Shown here piece after piece: positions 17,182 to 27,185 of a stretch of DNA of 45,631 nucleotides. The notes below the pieces were generated by a model, which saw only the letters and a program-made list of their open reading frames with translations, searched no databases and was not told the origin of the DNA. Position 1 is the first letter of the stretch; each line of letters begins with the position of its first letter. Made by a program: the position numbers and the translations under genes. Origin of the DNA: Polynucleobacter sp. UB-Piko-W3 (lineage in GTDB: Bacteria > Pseudomonadota > Gammaproteobacteria > Burkholderiales > Burkholderiaceae); NCBI RefSeq assembly GCF_018881635.1, contig NZ_JACVPY010000005.1, positions 1-45,631 on the forward strand, read 5' to 3'.

Positions 17182-17604
17182 TTATTGACTCTTGACTGCA
17201 AGACCAACGCGTTTGACACCGTTTTCTTTGAGCTTAGACATCACATCCATGACCACTTCGTACTTAATGGATTTGTCAGCTGCTAGCACAACAGGTTGCT
17301 CTGCAGACTTTTCTGCTTGTGTTCTAGCAAATGCTCCAAGCTCAAAGCGGTTAAGGGTTTGAACCGGCTCACCATCTTTGCGCACGATGACATTTTCATT
17401 GGCATCAATCGTTAAAAAGACAGGAGGTAATGCCTGCACCTTAGCTCCGCCAACAGTAGGCAAATTGACGACACCAGGATTGACCATCGGCGCTGTAACC
17501 ATGAAGATCACCAGTAGTACCAACATCACGTCGATGTATGGAACGACATTAATGTCGGCCATGACTCTACGTTTTCTACTTCTCCCTAGTGATGATCCAG
17601 CCAT
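17182..17604 (-). CDS. tolR: Tol-Pal proton channel protein TolR
   Basis: The 140-residue product has a basic cytoplasmic start, RRVMADINVVPYIDVMLVLLVIFMVTAPM with the channel Asp in the single membrane helix (about 17-45), and a periplasmic ExbD/TolR domain (VFLTIDANENVIVRKDGE, VVLAADKSIKYEVVMDVM). With TolQ it forms the proton-driven stator. It lies two bases downstream of tolQ and 29 bases upstream of tolA. Confidence 0.96.
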   Translation of the reverse strand: MAGSSLGRSRKRRVMADINVVPYIDVMLVLLVIFMVTAPMVNPGVVNLPTVGGAKVQALPPVFLTIDANENVIVRKDGEPVQTLNRFELGAFARTQAEKSAEQPVVLAADKSIKYEVVMDVMSKLKENGVKRVGLAVKSQ

Positions 17605-17606
17605 GC

Positions 17607-18263
17607 TTATTTTCCTAAGCCTTGACGCTGCAAGATATTAGTAAATTCTTCGATAAAGGTTTCAAAGCGAATCGAGAGACGATCAACATCAGTAGCAGCG
17701 CGGTTATACGCAACCACTGCAGGAATCGCTGCGAATAAACCAATTGCTGTTGCAACCAGTGCTTCTGCAATACCAGGCGCTACAGCCGCTAAGGTAGCGT
17801 TCTGAACGTTTGCTAATCCACGGAAGGCATGCATGATTCCCCATACGGTTCCAAAGAGGCCAATGTAGGGTGACACAGAACCGACAGACGCTAAGAAAGG
17901 GAGGTTGGCCTCCAAAATATCCATCTCACGTTGGTAGGTCGCTTTCATGGCGCGACGGGCAGCATCGATTTCGCGAACTTTCATGAACTCTTGCATACCA
18001 GCTTCAAAGATATGTTCAAGGACGGCATCACTGCGAGTATTACGCTGGGCAGACTCTAAAAGGGTATTGAGGTCCCCACCAGCCCAAAAGTCACGCTCAA
18101 AGCGTTCAGTATCGTGTCTCACCCCTCTTAAAACAGCTGTTTTCTTGAAAATAATGGTCCAAGAGGCAATGGACATCCCTAGTAATAACAACATTACCAA
18201 CTGGACTAATAGGCTGGCATTGAGGATAAGGGAGAGAAAGGAGAGGTCTTGTGTAGTGGTCAT
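17607..18263 (-). CDS. tolQ: Tol-Pal proton channel protein TolQ
   Basis: The 218-residue MotA/TolQ/ExbB protein has an N-terminal helix (about 13-35) and the conserved pair of helices in LPFLASVGSVSPYIGLFGTVWGIMHAF and GIAEALVATAIGLFAAIPAVVAYN, with the Thr and small residues of the proton path. It is the first gene of the tol operon here; the thioesterase gene ybgC that often precedes tolQ is absent, and glyA is divergent 76 bases away. Promoters for both directions should lie in that gap, but none was clear. Confidence 0.96.
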   Translation of the reverse strand: MTTTQDLSFLSLILNASLLVQLVMLLLLGMSIASWTIIFKKTAVLRGVRHDTERFERDFWAGGDLNTLLESAQRNTRSDAVLEHIFEAGMQEFMKVREIDAARRAMKATYQREMDILEANLPFLASVGSVSPYIGLFGTVWGIMHAFRGLANVQNATLAAVAPGIAEALVATAIGLFAAIPAVVAYNRAATDVDRLSIRFETFIEEFTNILQRQGLGK

Positions 18264-18339
18264 GGTGGATTTTGTATGATGTAGGTTGATTTTACTAAGT
18301 TAATTCACTCAGCAATCGAACTTCATCAGGATTATCACT

Positions 18340-19584
18340 ATGTTTGACCGTCAAAACACTTTAGCCAAAACCGACCCAGACTTATGGGCAGCCATCCAGA
18401 AGGAAAATAAGCGCCAAGAAGACCATATTGAGCTTATTGCCTCTGAAAACTATGCCTCACCAGCAGTAATGCAGGCACAAGGCTCTCAGCTGACCAATAA
18501 GTATGCTGAAGGCTATCCAGGCAAGCGTTATTACGGCGGCTGTGAATTTGTAGACGTTGCTGAGCAATTGGCGATTGATCGCGTCAAGGCGCTGTATGGT
18601 GCTGAGGCAGCAAACGTGCAGCCCCATTGCGGTGCATCTGCGAATCAAGCCGTTTTCTTGGCATTCTTAAAACCCGGTGACACTTTCATGGGCATGAGTC
18701 TGGCAGAGGGCGGTCACTTGACTCACGGCATGGCCTTAAACATGAGTGGTAAATGGTTTAACCCAATTTCCTATGGCCTCGATAAAAATGAAGCGATTGA
18801 TTACGAGCAAATGGAGCGTTTAGCTCGCGAGCACAAACCGAAATTGATTATTGCTGGTGCATCTGCATACTCTCTCGTGATTGACTGGGAGCGTATTGGT
18901 AAGTTGGCCAAAGAAGTTGGTGCCATTTTTATGGTGGATATGGCGCACTACTCTGGTCTGATTGCTGCTGGTGTTTATCCAAATCCAGTACCTCATGCTG
19001 ACATCGTGACATCTACAACCCATAAGAGCTTGCGTGGCCCACGTGGTGGCATCATCTTGATGAAGGCTGAGCATGAGAAGGCGATTAACTCTGCGGTATT
19101 CCCAGGCTTACAAGGTGGCCCTTTGATGCATGTGATCGCTGCTAAAGCTACGGCATTTAAAGAAGCGCAAGAGCCAAGCTTTATCAATTATCAAAAACAG
19201 GTGATTGCGAATGCCAAAGCATTGGCTGAGACATTAATCTCACGTGGTCTACGAATTGTTTCTGGCGGCACAGATTCACATGTGATGTTGGTGGACTTAC
19301 GCGCTAAGAAGATGACTGGTAAAGAAGCTGAGCGAGTTTTGGGTGATGCGCACATTACTTGTAATAAGAATGGCATTCCAAATGATCCAGAAAAACCAAT
19401 GGTGACAAGCGGTATTCGTTTGGGTTCACCAGCAATGACAACACGTGGCTTTAAAGAAGCTGAGGCAAGACAAGTGGGTAACTTCATCGCTGATGTTTTG
19501 GATAACCCAAATGACGAAGCAAATATTGCTAAAGTGCGCGCGCAAGTAGCTGAGCTAACTAAACGTTTCCCGGTGTACGGTTAA
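18340..19584 (+). CDS. glyA: Serine hydroxymethyltransferase
   Basis: GlyA interconverts serine and glycine and charges tetrahydrofolate with one-carbon units using PLP. The 414-residue protein has the expected length, [14 protein letters not shown] at 30-43, [14 protein letters not shown], the PLP-binding Lys229 in [14 protein letters not shown], and [11 protein letters not shown]. An AGGA site lies about nine bases before the ATG. nrdR follows after 28 bases on the same strand, a frequent pairing in proteobacteria. The 76-base upstream region is too short for a glycine riboswitch, and none is seen. Confidence 0.98.
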   Translation: MFDRQNTLAKTDPDLWAAIQKENKRQEDHIELIASENYASPAVMQAQGSQLTNKYAEGYPGKRYYGGCEFVDVAEQLAIDRVKALYGAEAANVQPHCGASANQAVFLAFLKPGDTFMGMSLAEGGHLTHGMALNMSGKWFNPISYGLDKNEAIDYEQMERLAREHKPKLIIAGASAYSLVIDWERIGKLAKEVGAIFMVDMAHYSGLIAAGVYPNPVPHADIVTSTTHKSLRGPRGGIILMKAEHEKAINSAVFPGLQGGPLMHVIAAKATAFKEAQEPSFINYQKQVIANAKALAETLISRGLRIVSGGTDSHVMLVDLRAKKMTGKEAERVLGDAHITCNKNGIPNDPEKPMVTSGIRLGSPAMTTRGFKEAEARQVGNFIADVLDNPNDEANIAKVRAQVAELTKRFPVYG

Positions 19585-19612
19585 CCTAAAGTACTAAAGA
19601 AAAGAGCCCACA

Positions 19613-20059
19613 TTGCGCTGCCCTTTTTGTCATAACGAAGATACCCAGGTTCTTGATACCCGGATGTCAGACGAAGGCGATACCATTCGTCGCCGTCGCC
19701 GTTGTGCCAAGTGTGACAAGCGCTTTACAACCTATGAGCGCGTTGAATTAGCCCTGCCAGCCATTGTAAAAAAGAATGGTAGCCGCGTTGAGTACAGTCA
19801 TGACAAGTTAGCGGGCTCTATCAAACTGGCCCTCAGAAAACGCCCAGTCTCATCAGACTCTGTAGATGAATCCATTGCCAGGATTGAAGAGAAGCTATTG
19901 AGCCTTGGTGAAAAAGAAATCCCCAGTGAGCGCGTAGGTGAGCTGGTCATGCGAGAACTCAAGCGCTTAGATAAGGTGGCCTATATTCGCTTTGCTTCAG
20001 TCTATAGAAGCTTTGCAGATATCGAGTCTTTTGAGACCGCGCTCAAAGAGTTGAAGTAG
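19613..20059 (+). CDS. nrdR: Transcriptional repressor NrdR
   Basis: NrdR represses ribonucleotide reductase genes in response to nucleotide state. The 148-residue product starts with the zinc ribbon [16 protein letters not shown] (Cys3, Cys6) completed by CAKC (Cys31, Cys34), followed by [10 protein letters not shown] and an ATP-cone domain at about 49-139 ([15 protein letters not shown]). The conserved Met-Arg-Cys start is encoded by TTG at 19613; no other start gives a complete zinc ribbon. Confidence 0.96.
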   Translation: MRCPFCHNEDTQVLDTRMSDEGDTIRRRRRCAKCDKRFTTYERVELALPAIVKKNGSRVEYSHDKLAGSIKLALRKRPVSSDSVDESIARIEEKLLSLGEKEIPSERVGELVMRELKRLDKVAYIRFASVYRSFADIESFETALKELK

Positions 20060-20083
20060 CTTAGCTACTGCACTACTGATTTT

Positions 20084-21785
<1,702 letters not shown>

Positions 21786-21842
21786 CTAGGATTATCCCCG
21801 AGAAACCCATCGAAAGATGGAGGTTGAACTTTAGCTGCTTCC

Positions 21843-22601
21843 CTAAGCCTCAAGTAGCCTTCTGACCCGCTCTAGGTCCTCTGGAGTGTCTACGCCTGCT
21901 GGAGGTGCCTCTGTGGCAGTGTGAACTGCAATCTTGTAACCATTCCAGAGGGCACGAAGCTGCTCTAAGGCCTCTGCTTGTTCTGGGGGTGCAGGCTCTA
22001 AGCGCATATAGGCCTGCAAAAAGTCAGCTCGGTAGGCATAAATACCCAGATGACGTAAATGCGCTATTTTCTGAGTGCTTTGCGAGTCTCTCACAAAGGG
22101 AATCGGCGCTCTTGAAAAATACAAGGCCTCACCAGCGCGATTAAGAACAACCTTGACCACATTAGGATTATTAATTTCAGATGCATCGCTAATCGGTACT
22201 GCAATAGTCGAGATAGCGCATTGGACATTGTTAGCTAAGGTTTGGGCAACTTGATTGATGAGTTCTGGTGGAACAAGTGGCTCATCACCTTGTACGTTGA
22301 CAACCAAGGCATTGGCTGGCAGTTTAAGTAACTGCGCTACCTCAGCTAAGCGATCAGTGCCAGTAGGATGATCAGCGCTAGTCAGTAAACACTCAATCCG
22401 GTGCTCACGACAAGCCGCCTCAATCTCTGGCGAATCAGTTGCCACTACTACGCTTTGTGCAAGCGATTGCTGGGCGCGCTCTGCCACTCGAACCACCATG
22501 GGTTTGCCGCCAATATCAGCCAGTGGTTTGCGTGGCAATCTGGTAGAGCCCAGTCTTGCGGGTATGACTACCAAGAATTCTGGAGTTTTATGGGCGCTCA
22601 T
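21843..22601 (-). CDS. kdsB: 3-deoxy-manno-octulosonate cytidylyltransferase (CMP-Kdo synthetase)
   Basis: KdsB activates Kdo with CTP for the LPS inner core. The 252-residue product has VVIPARLGSTRLPRKPLADI near the N-terminus, ADHPTGTDRLAEV, NVQGDEPLVPPELI and LGIYAYRADFL, all family hallmarks, and ends with DTPEDLERVR. It follows the Trm112-like gene by 24 bases and lpxK one gene further up, giving a compact Kdo-lipid A gene group. Confidence 0.97.
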   Translation of the reverse strand: MSAHKTPEFLVVIPARLGSTRLPRKPLADIGGKPMVVRVAERAQQSLAQSVVVATDSPEIEAACREHRIECLLTSADHPTGTDRLAEVAQLLKLPANALVVNVQGDEPLVPPELINQVAQTLANNVQCAISTIAVPISDASEINNPNVVKVVLNRAGEALYFSRAPIPFVRDSQSTQKIAHLRHLGIYAYRADFLQAYMRLEPAPPEQAEALEQLRALWNGYKIAVHTATEAPPAGVDTPEDLERVRRLLEA

Positions 22602-22625
22602 GCAAAAAAAGATTGAATCAATTAT

Positions 22626-22805
22626 TTAGAGAACTTCATCGGCGCTAAGGGCGCGAGCTTCATCTACTAACATGACAGGCACATCATCACGAATAGGGTA
22701 AGCCAAGCGGTCAGCTTTACAAATGAGTTCGTTCTTGGCGGCATCGAGATGCAAAGGACTTTTGCATAGAGGGCAAACCAAAATTTCCAATAAACGTTTA
22801 TCCAT
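22626..22805 (-). CDS. Trm112 family protein (YcaR/UPF0434 type)
   Basis: A 59-residue protein starting at ATG 22805 reads [20 protein letters not shown], then [20 protein letters not shown] and LVDEAR. This is the small Trm112/YcaR family found next to lpxK and kdsB in many Gram-negative bacteria. It keeps a CPLC pair and a third Cys (LIC), suggesting metal binding or a remnant of it. Relatives activate methyltransferases in eukaryotes; the bacterial role is not settled. It lies between lpxK and kdsB on the same strand. Confidence 0.93.
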   Translation of the reverse strand: MDKRLLEILVCPLCKSPLHLDAAKNELICKADRLAYPIRDDVPVMLVDEARALSADEVL

Positions 22806-22892
22806 GATTTTCTAAAGTATTAAAAGTAAAAGCTTGGTGCAATAGGGTTTGCTCAGTTTAGCGCTTTAATGAATTTAACTTAGAAGAAGGTT

Positions 22893-23975
22893 TTATAAGT
22901 TATAGCGATGCGGGTCAGGCCGCTGCAAAATCGATTGCATCCAGTCTACCAAGTTATCTGGCAGATTCAGATTCATTGGCACTACCCAAATGCGCTGATC
23001 CTGAATAGCGGAGCACTTCACGGCGTCTTTTTCGGTGATGAGGATGCATTGACTCTGGATATCATTAAAAAACTCCGCGGTATAGCTTGCGTGATCTGGT
23101 AGTGGGATCGATTTGCCAGTAATGCCTTGTTTTTGGAGAGCATCAAAAAAACGTTTTGGGTTACCAAGTGCAGCTACCGCACTAATTTGGTTTGGCAAAA
23201 ACTGTTCTGCAATTTGTGCAAGCGTTTGAGTATTAGCTAAATTATTGAGTTGATATGGGACCCCCAAAGTGCCTAGCAAAGTAAATGCACGTCGACCCAC
23301 AAAATATTCTTCCAATAAGCCACTCTTATTGCCACCCATAGACTCGGTCAATAAAGTGGCATCACGTCCGCGATCGGCAGATTCACGAAGTGGCCCTGCT
23401 GGCAAGAGAAAGCTATTGCCTTCACCACGACTATCTCGTACTACCAATTCAATATCGCGACCACCTTCTCGTGCAGGCCAGCGCGACAGCCCGCTATGTT
23501 GTAAGCCATCGTCGCTAATGATGACGTTGACACCAGGTGAGTGCTTGAGTAATGCCTTGATACTTTGCCGACGTTTTGGAAATACCCAAATCGGAAATTG
23601 ATCATGAGTACGTTTTGCAATCAGAACGGGCTCATCTCCCACTTGCATCGGATCTGAATCGCTCCGTACTTGAGTGGGGGATATTTGAGTAGACCCATAG
23701 CCTCTGCTGATAATTCCAGGGCTCCATCCTAGTTGCGCTAGGCGCTGCGCAATTGCAATCACAATAGGCGTCTTACCTGTGCCGCCCACCCGAATATTGC
23801 CGACGATGATGATGGGAACTGGTGAAGCTTGATGATTGCCCACCCCTAAGTCGTAAATGAGTTTGCGAATTCTCAAGACCAAACCGTAAACCCAGGATAG
23901 TGGCCAGAGCAATAGAGCCGTAGGCCCTCGTCTTTCCCAAAATCGGGGTGCTTTACGAAAAAAAGAAAGTGCCAT
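22893..23975 (-). CDS. lpxK: Tetraacyldisaccharide 4'-kinase
   Basis: LpxK phosphorylates the 4' position of the lipid A disaccharide at the inner membrane. The 360-residue product has an N-terminal membrane-associated helix (about 18-35), the P-loop NIRVGGTGKTP at 60-70, IISRGYGS, VGDEPVLIAKRT, VIISDDGLQH and the LPAGPLRE block, then ITEKDAVKC near the C-terminus. exbD lies 20 bases upstream. The ABC flippase msbA, the partner of lpxK in enterobacteria, is replaced by exbBD here, as is common in betaproteobacteria. Confidence 0.96.
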   Translation of the reverse strand: MALSFFRKAPRFWERRGPTALLLWPLSWVYGLVLRIRKLIYDLGVGNHQASPVPIIIVGNIRVGGTGKTPIVIAIAQRLAQLGWSPGIISRGYGSTQISPTQVRSDSDPMQVGDEPVLIAKRTHDQFPIWVFPKRRQSIKALLKHSPGVNVIISDDGLQHSGLSRWPAREGGRDIELVVRDSRGEGNSFLLPAGPLRESADRGRDATLLTESMGGNKSGLLEEYFVGRRAFTLLGTLGVPYQLNNLANTQTLAQIAEQFLPNQISAVAALGNPKRFFDALQKQGITGKSIPLPDHASYTAEFFNDIQSQCILITEKDAVKCSAIQDQRIWVVPMNLNLPDNLVDWMQSILQRPDPHRYNL

Positions 23976-23995
23976 AAAAGTATTATTCTCGAGAC

Positions 23996-24463
23996 TTACT
24001 TTTTGGTTTGGCTGCTAAAAACAATATTAGATAGATTAGCATCACGCGCCGCTTCAAGAGCGCTCATGACAGCTTGATGCGGCGCCTTTGCATCCGCATC
24101 AATATTGATTTGAATATTGCTGATGCCATCTTTTGCAGTAGCGCCTTGATTACTCAGTTGCATTAATGCGTTAGTCAATTGACTACGATCAGTCACCCTG
24201 CCATTGATCGCAAAGCGACCGTCACGACTGACTGCAATGTGTACTTGTTTATTGTCTGCCGCACTCTCACTTCCGTTAGCAGTAGGTAGGGTAATGGCCA
24301 ATTCTTGATAACGAGTAAAGGTGGTGGAGATCATCAAAAAGATCAGCACTACCAATAAAACGTCAATAAAGGGAATGAGATTGATTTCTGGTTCGGCAGA
24401 AACGGGAGCAGTCCCGAGAGAAAAACTTCTCTTAGACGGTGAGTGCAAACTTAACCAGCTCAT
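23996..24463 (-). CDS. exbD: ExbD/TolR-family biopolymer transport protein
   Basis: The 155-residue product has a cytoplasmic start, EINLIPFIDVLLVVLIFLMISTTF with the channel Asp in the single membrane helix (about 26-48), and a periplasmic domain with HIAVSRDGRFAINGR. With ExbB it forms a proton-driven motor. It overlaps exbB by four bases. No TonB-like gene is beside it, and the partner driven by this pair is not visible; the link to lpxK suggests an envelope role. Confidence 0.92.
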   Translation of the reverse strand: MSWLSLHSPSKRSFSLGTAPVSAEPEINLIPFIDVLLVVLIFLMISTTFTRYQELAITLPTANGSESAADNKQVHIAVSRDGRFAINGRVTDRSQLTNALMQLSNQGATAKDGISNIQINIDADAKAPHQAVMSALEAARDANLSNIVFSSQTKK

Positions 24464-25092
24464 TGAGGTGAAGCAGGATAGAGTTTTTTAAATAACTGGC
24501 GCGTGAACTCTTCGCACTCACGTTGACGCTGGTTCGCAATAGCTTTTAATCCACGCCATGCTGCAAGTGCTGGAATAGCAATGAGCAATCCAAAGGCAGT
24601 GTTGTAAAGCGCAACTGAAATTCCATGAGCCAATTGTTGTGGGCTACCGGCGCCACTGATGGCACCTTGACTACCAAAGATTTCGATCATGCCAACGACA
24701 GTGCCAAATAAACCTAATAAGGGAGCGATGGTGGCAATCGTTGCCAGAATCCCAAGGTAGCGATCCAGTTTGAACCAAGTCATTTGAGCTACTGCTTGGA
24801 GCTCTTCTAGGGCTACTTCAGAACTGCTGCCATTGAGCTTCTCTTTTAATACGCAGCTTAATAAGGGACTTGCTGGAGAGAGATTGGCTAGATCACCAAT
24901 CTGCTCATCAGAGGGCTTATTGTCTTTAAGCAATTGATTGCAAAGACTAAAAGCAGTTTCTAGGCAACCTTTGGGGAAAATATGGATTTGGCGCAAATAC
25001 CAGCTACGTTCTAGAACAATAGCTAAGCCAATAATCGAAATAATCAAAAGAGGCCAAATAGGCCAGCCAGCGGATAGTAAGATTGAGTACAT
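24460..25092 (-). CDS. exbB: ExbB/MotA/TolQ-family proton channel protein
   Basis: The 210-residue product has an N-terminal helix (about 8-27) with LERSWYLRQ, then a helical pair in YLGILATIATIAPLLGLFGTVVGMIEIF and LAHGISVALYNTAFGLLIAIPALAAW. It differs clearly from TolQ at 17607 and pairs with exbD, whose ATG overlaps its stop (ATGA). It is the first gene of the exbB-exbD-lpxK-Trm112-kdsB-adk series. Confidence 0.92.
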   Translation of the reverse strand: MYSILLSAGWPIWPLLIISIIGLAIVLERSWYLRQIHIFPKGCLETAFSLCNQLLKDNKPSDEQIGDLANLSPASPLLSCVLKEKLNGSSSEVALEELQAVAQMTWFKLDRYLGILATIATIAPLLGLFGTVVGMIEIFGSQGAISGAGSPQQLAHGISVALYNTAFGLLIAIPALAAWRGLKAIANQRQRECEEFTRQLFKKLYPASPQ

Positions 25093-25406
25093 AAGCTCAG
25101 TACTTTAGCTGAATTAAGAAGCCTGTTTCAGAAAGCTAGCCTGTGGATAACTCTGTGCAAAACTTTTTAGAGATAGCGCTCTAAGTCCTTGATTGATGGT
25201 ACGAAGGGTAAGAATTGGCCTAAAAACATCGGGTTGAAGCCAAAAAATTCGCTATATAAATCAATGACTTATTTTTTAGCTGTTGGATTAATGAGACGTT
25301 TTGGGTCAGTAATTACTTACTTTTAGCTACTAGACTAAGGGCGTATATGCTTCTGTGGATATTTATTGCCGTCTAGACCAAGCGGCGCTGTGAATAAAGA
25401 GAAAAA
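25093..25406. other. Divergent exbB-xseA intergenic region with two DnaA-box-like sites
   Basis: This 314-base non-coding stretch separates two divergent genes and must hold their promoters, though no convincing -35/-10 pair was found. TGTGGATAA at 25142-25150 is an exact reverse-strand match to the DnaA box TTATCCACA. TGTGGATAT at 25354-25362 is a one-mismatch copy in the same orientation. No small ORF or RNA gene was recognised. Whether DnaA binds here is unknown. Confidence 0.45.
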
Positions 25407-26624
25407 ATGTCTGAAATATCAAGGGAAATTCTGAGTGTTGGCGATCTAAACCGCGCCATTGCTGCTTCTTTAGAAGATCGATTCGATACCGTTTGGGTTA
25501 GCGGGGAGATTTCCAACTTCAAGGCTTATGACAGTGGGCACTGGTATTTTTCACTCAAGGATGAGGAAGGGCAGATTCGCTGCGTGATGTTCCGCGGTCG
25601 CAATGGTCAAGTTGGCTTTATGCCTCAGTCAGGCGATTTGGTGGAAGTGAGCGCCAGCTTGGGAATGTATGTTCCCAGAGGTGATATCCAGCTGACTATT
25701 CAAACGCTGCGTCGCGCTGGTATGGGCGGCTTGTATGAGGCCTTTTTAAAACTCAAAGCCAAATTAGCCAAAGAAGGTTTATTTGATGAAGAGCGTAAAC
25801 GTGAAATTCCGACGCATCCTAGATCGATTGGCATCATCACTTCACCGCAAGCTGCTGCATTAAAAGATGTTCTTTCAACTTTAGCAAGACGCGCACCACA
25901 TATTCCGATTGTGATTTATCCAACACTAGTGCAAGGACCTGATGCACCTGCCGGAATTATTGCGGCACTGAAAGCTGCACAAAAAGAAAATACTGTCGAT
26001 GTCATTTTGCTGGTGCGCGGTGGAGGCAGTATTGAAGATCTATGGGCCTTTAACGATGAGCAACTTGCTTATGCTATTGCAGCTTCACCCATTCCGGTTG
26101 TGAGTGGTGTGGGTCATGAGACTGATTTCACGATTGCAGATTTTGTAGCAGACCTACGGGCGCCAACACCAACGGGCGCAGCAGAGTTAGCAGCCCCACG
26201 CAAAGATCAACTCTTGCAAGAATTAGATGCGATCAAGCAAGCTTTACTCCAGCGCGTGAATCAACGGGTAGAACGTGAAGCGCAAACACTTGATCAATTA
26301 GCGCTAAGACTGAGGCATGCCTTGCCAAATCCCGATCGGATGCGCGAGCAAATCACCAGTTGGCAACTACGCTTAAATCAAGCGTGGTCAGTACGCATGG
26401 AAAACTGGAAGCGCAATCAATCACACCATCAATCGCAACTGGAGATGCTCAATCCCCAAAGAACACTCGAGCGAGGTTATGCAGTAATCCTGAGTAAAGA
26501 TAAGGAGAAATTGCAGGCAGTACGCAAGCCCAGTGAGCTTAATACCGAGCAGGGCTATCAAGTGCAATTAGCAGAAGGTCAGGCAGAGGTGACGTTTGCC
26601 GAGGTGACGGGTAAAGGGTTATAA
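25407..26624 (+). CDS. xseA: Exodeoxyribonuclease VII large subunit
   Basis: XseA, with XseB, degrades single-stranded DNA. The 405-residue product has an N-terminal OB domain (VWVSGEISNFKAYDSGHWYF at about 30-49), the catalytic region with IGIITSPQAAALKDVL, VILLVRGGGSIEDLWAFND and SGVGHETDFTIADFVADLRA, a long coiled coil (about 265-350), and the C-terminal LERGYAVI block. The product is shorter than E. coli XseA (456 residues). The ATG follows an AGAGAAA site. The xseB partner is not in the window. Confidence 0.96.
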   Translation: MSEISREILSVGDLNRAIAASLEDRFDTVWVSGEISNFKAYDSGHWYFSLKDEEGQIRCVMFRGRNGQVGFMPQSGDLVEVSASLGMYVPRGDIQLTIQTLRRAGMGGLYEAFLKLKAKLAKEGLFDEERKREIPTHPRSIGIITSPQAAALKDVLSTLARRAPHIPIVIYPTLVQGPDAPAGIIAALKAAQKENTVDVILLVRGGGSIEDLWAFNDEQLAYAIAASPIPVVSGVGHETDFTIADFVADLRAPTPTGAAELAAPRKDQLLQELDAIKQALLQRVNQRVEREAQTLDQLALRLRHALPNPDRMREQITSWQLRLNQAWSVRMENWKRNQSHHQSQLEMLNPQRTLERGYAVILSKDKEKLQAVRKPSELNTEQGYQVQLAEGQAEVTFAEVTGKGL

Positions 26625-26632
26625 ATTCAAGT

Positions 26633-26661
26633 TTGACAAAACGTACGTTTTTACGTACTAT
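26633..26661 (+). promoter_or_regulatory. Promoter with palindromic operators for the YefM/YoeB pair
   Basis: TTGACA at 26633-26638 is a perfect -35 box. TACTAT at 26656-26661 with a 17-base spacer is the best -10 box; TATAAC at 26659-26664 is an alternative at a less usual distance. The spacer holds the 12-base palindrome AAACGTACGTTT (26639-26650) and a second inverted pair GTACGT/ACGTAC (26643-26648 and 26653-26658). These would be operator half-sites for a Phd/YefM-type repressor. Confidence 0.75.
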
Positions 26662-26678
26662 AACACTTGGAGGGATTT

Positions 26679-26921
26679 ATGACTACATTAACCGCAAGTG
26701 AAGCTAGGGCAGGTCTTTACCGCTTGATTGATCAGGCCGCCGAATCGCATAAGCCAGTCATCATTTCTGGAAAACGAGCTAACGCCGTACTAATTTCCGA
26801 AGAGGACTGGAGCGCAATTCAGGAGACGCTATATCTTATGGCGATACCTGGTATGCGAGAGTCAATTAAAGACGCTATGGCAGAACCTCTTGCCAAGAGT
26901 AAAAGGGCCTTGAAATGGTGA
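26679..26921 (+). CDS. YefM/Phd-family antitoxin
   Basis: The 80-residue product reads TTLTASEARAGLYRLIDQAA at the N-terminus, then KPVIISGKRANAVLISEEDW, the DNA-binding fold of YefM/Phd antitoxins, followed by an acidic/helical tail (about 50-80) that would wrap the toxin. An excellent ribosome-binding site (GGAGG at 26669-26673) lies five bases before ATG 26679; an upstream in-frame start at 26667 lies before that site and is rejected. The toxin gene overlaps its end by seven bases. Confidence 0.93.
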   Translation: MTTLTASEARAGLYRLIDQAAESHKPVIISGKRANAVLISEEDWSAIQETLYLMAIPGMRESIKDAMAEPLAKSKRALKW

Positions 26922-27181
26922 CTTGGAAATTGGTATTTTCCAAGTACGCATTAAAGGATGCAAAAAAGTTATCAGCTGCTGGGTTAAAAGAAAAAGCGCA
27001 GGCTTTGCTGGATATTCTGGAATTGGATCCACTGCAAAAACCTCCACCCTATGAAAAATTAGTTGGAGATCTTAAGGGCGCATATTCCCGTCGGATAAAT
27101 ATCCAACATCGTTTAGTCTATGAAGTCTTCCGTAAAGAAAAGATGGTGAGAGTATTGCGCATGTGGACTCATTACGATTGA
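26915..27181 (+). CDS. Txe/YoeB-family toxin, ribosome-dependent mRNA interferase
   Basis: The 88-residue product matches YoeB: WKLVFSKYALKDAKKL at the N-terminus, PYEKLVGDLKGAYSRRINIQ in the middle and HRLVYEVF then MWTHYD at the end, including the conserved Glu, Arg, His and terminal His-Tyr that form the RNase site. It overlaps the antitoxin by seven bases and converges on murB with four bases between stops. The pair sits between xseA and murB and looks like a mobile insertion into housekeeping DNA. Confidence 0.94.
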   Translation: MVTWKLVFSKYALKDAKKLSAAGLKEKAQALLDILELDPLQKPPPYEKLVGDLKGAYSRRINIQHRLVYEVFRKEKMVRVLRMWTHYD

Positions 27182-27185
27182 TGCG

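Noticed and set aside
18264..18339. Glycine riboswitch upstream of glyA
   Set aside because: The 76-base gap is too short and shows no aptamer motifs.
21807..21820. Small hairpin between kdsB and adk as terminator
   Set aside because: The stem is five bases with no good U-run; genes on both sides are probably one transcription unit.
25142..25362. Chromosomal origin of replication at the DnaA-like boxes
   Set aside because: Only two boxes, no dnaA, dnaN, rpmH or gidA nearby and no AT-rich unwinding element.
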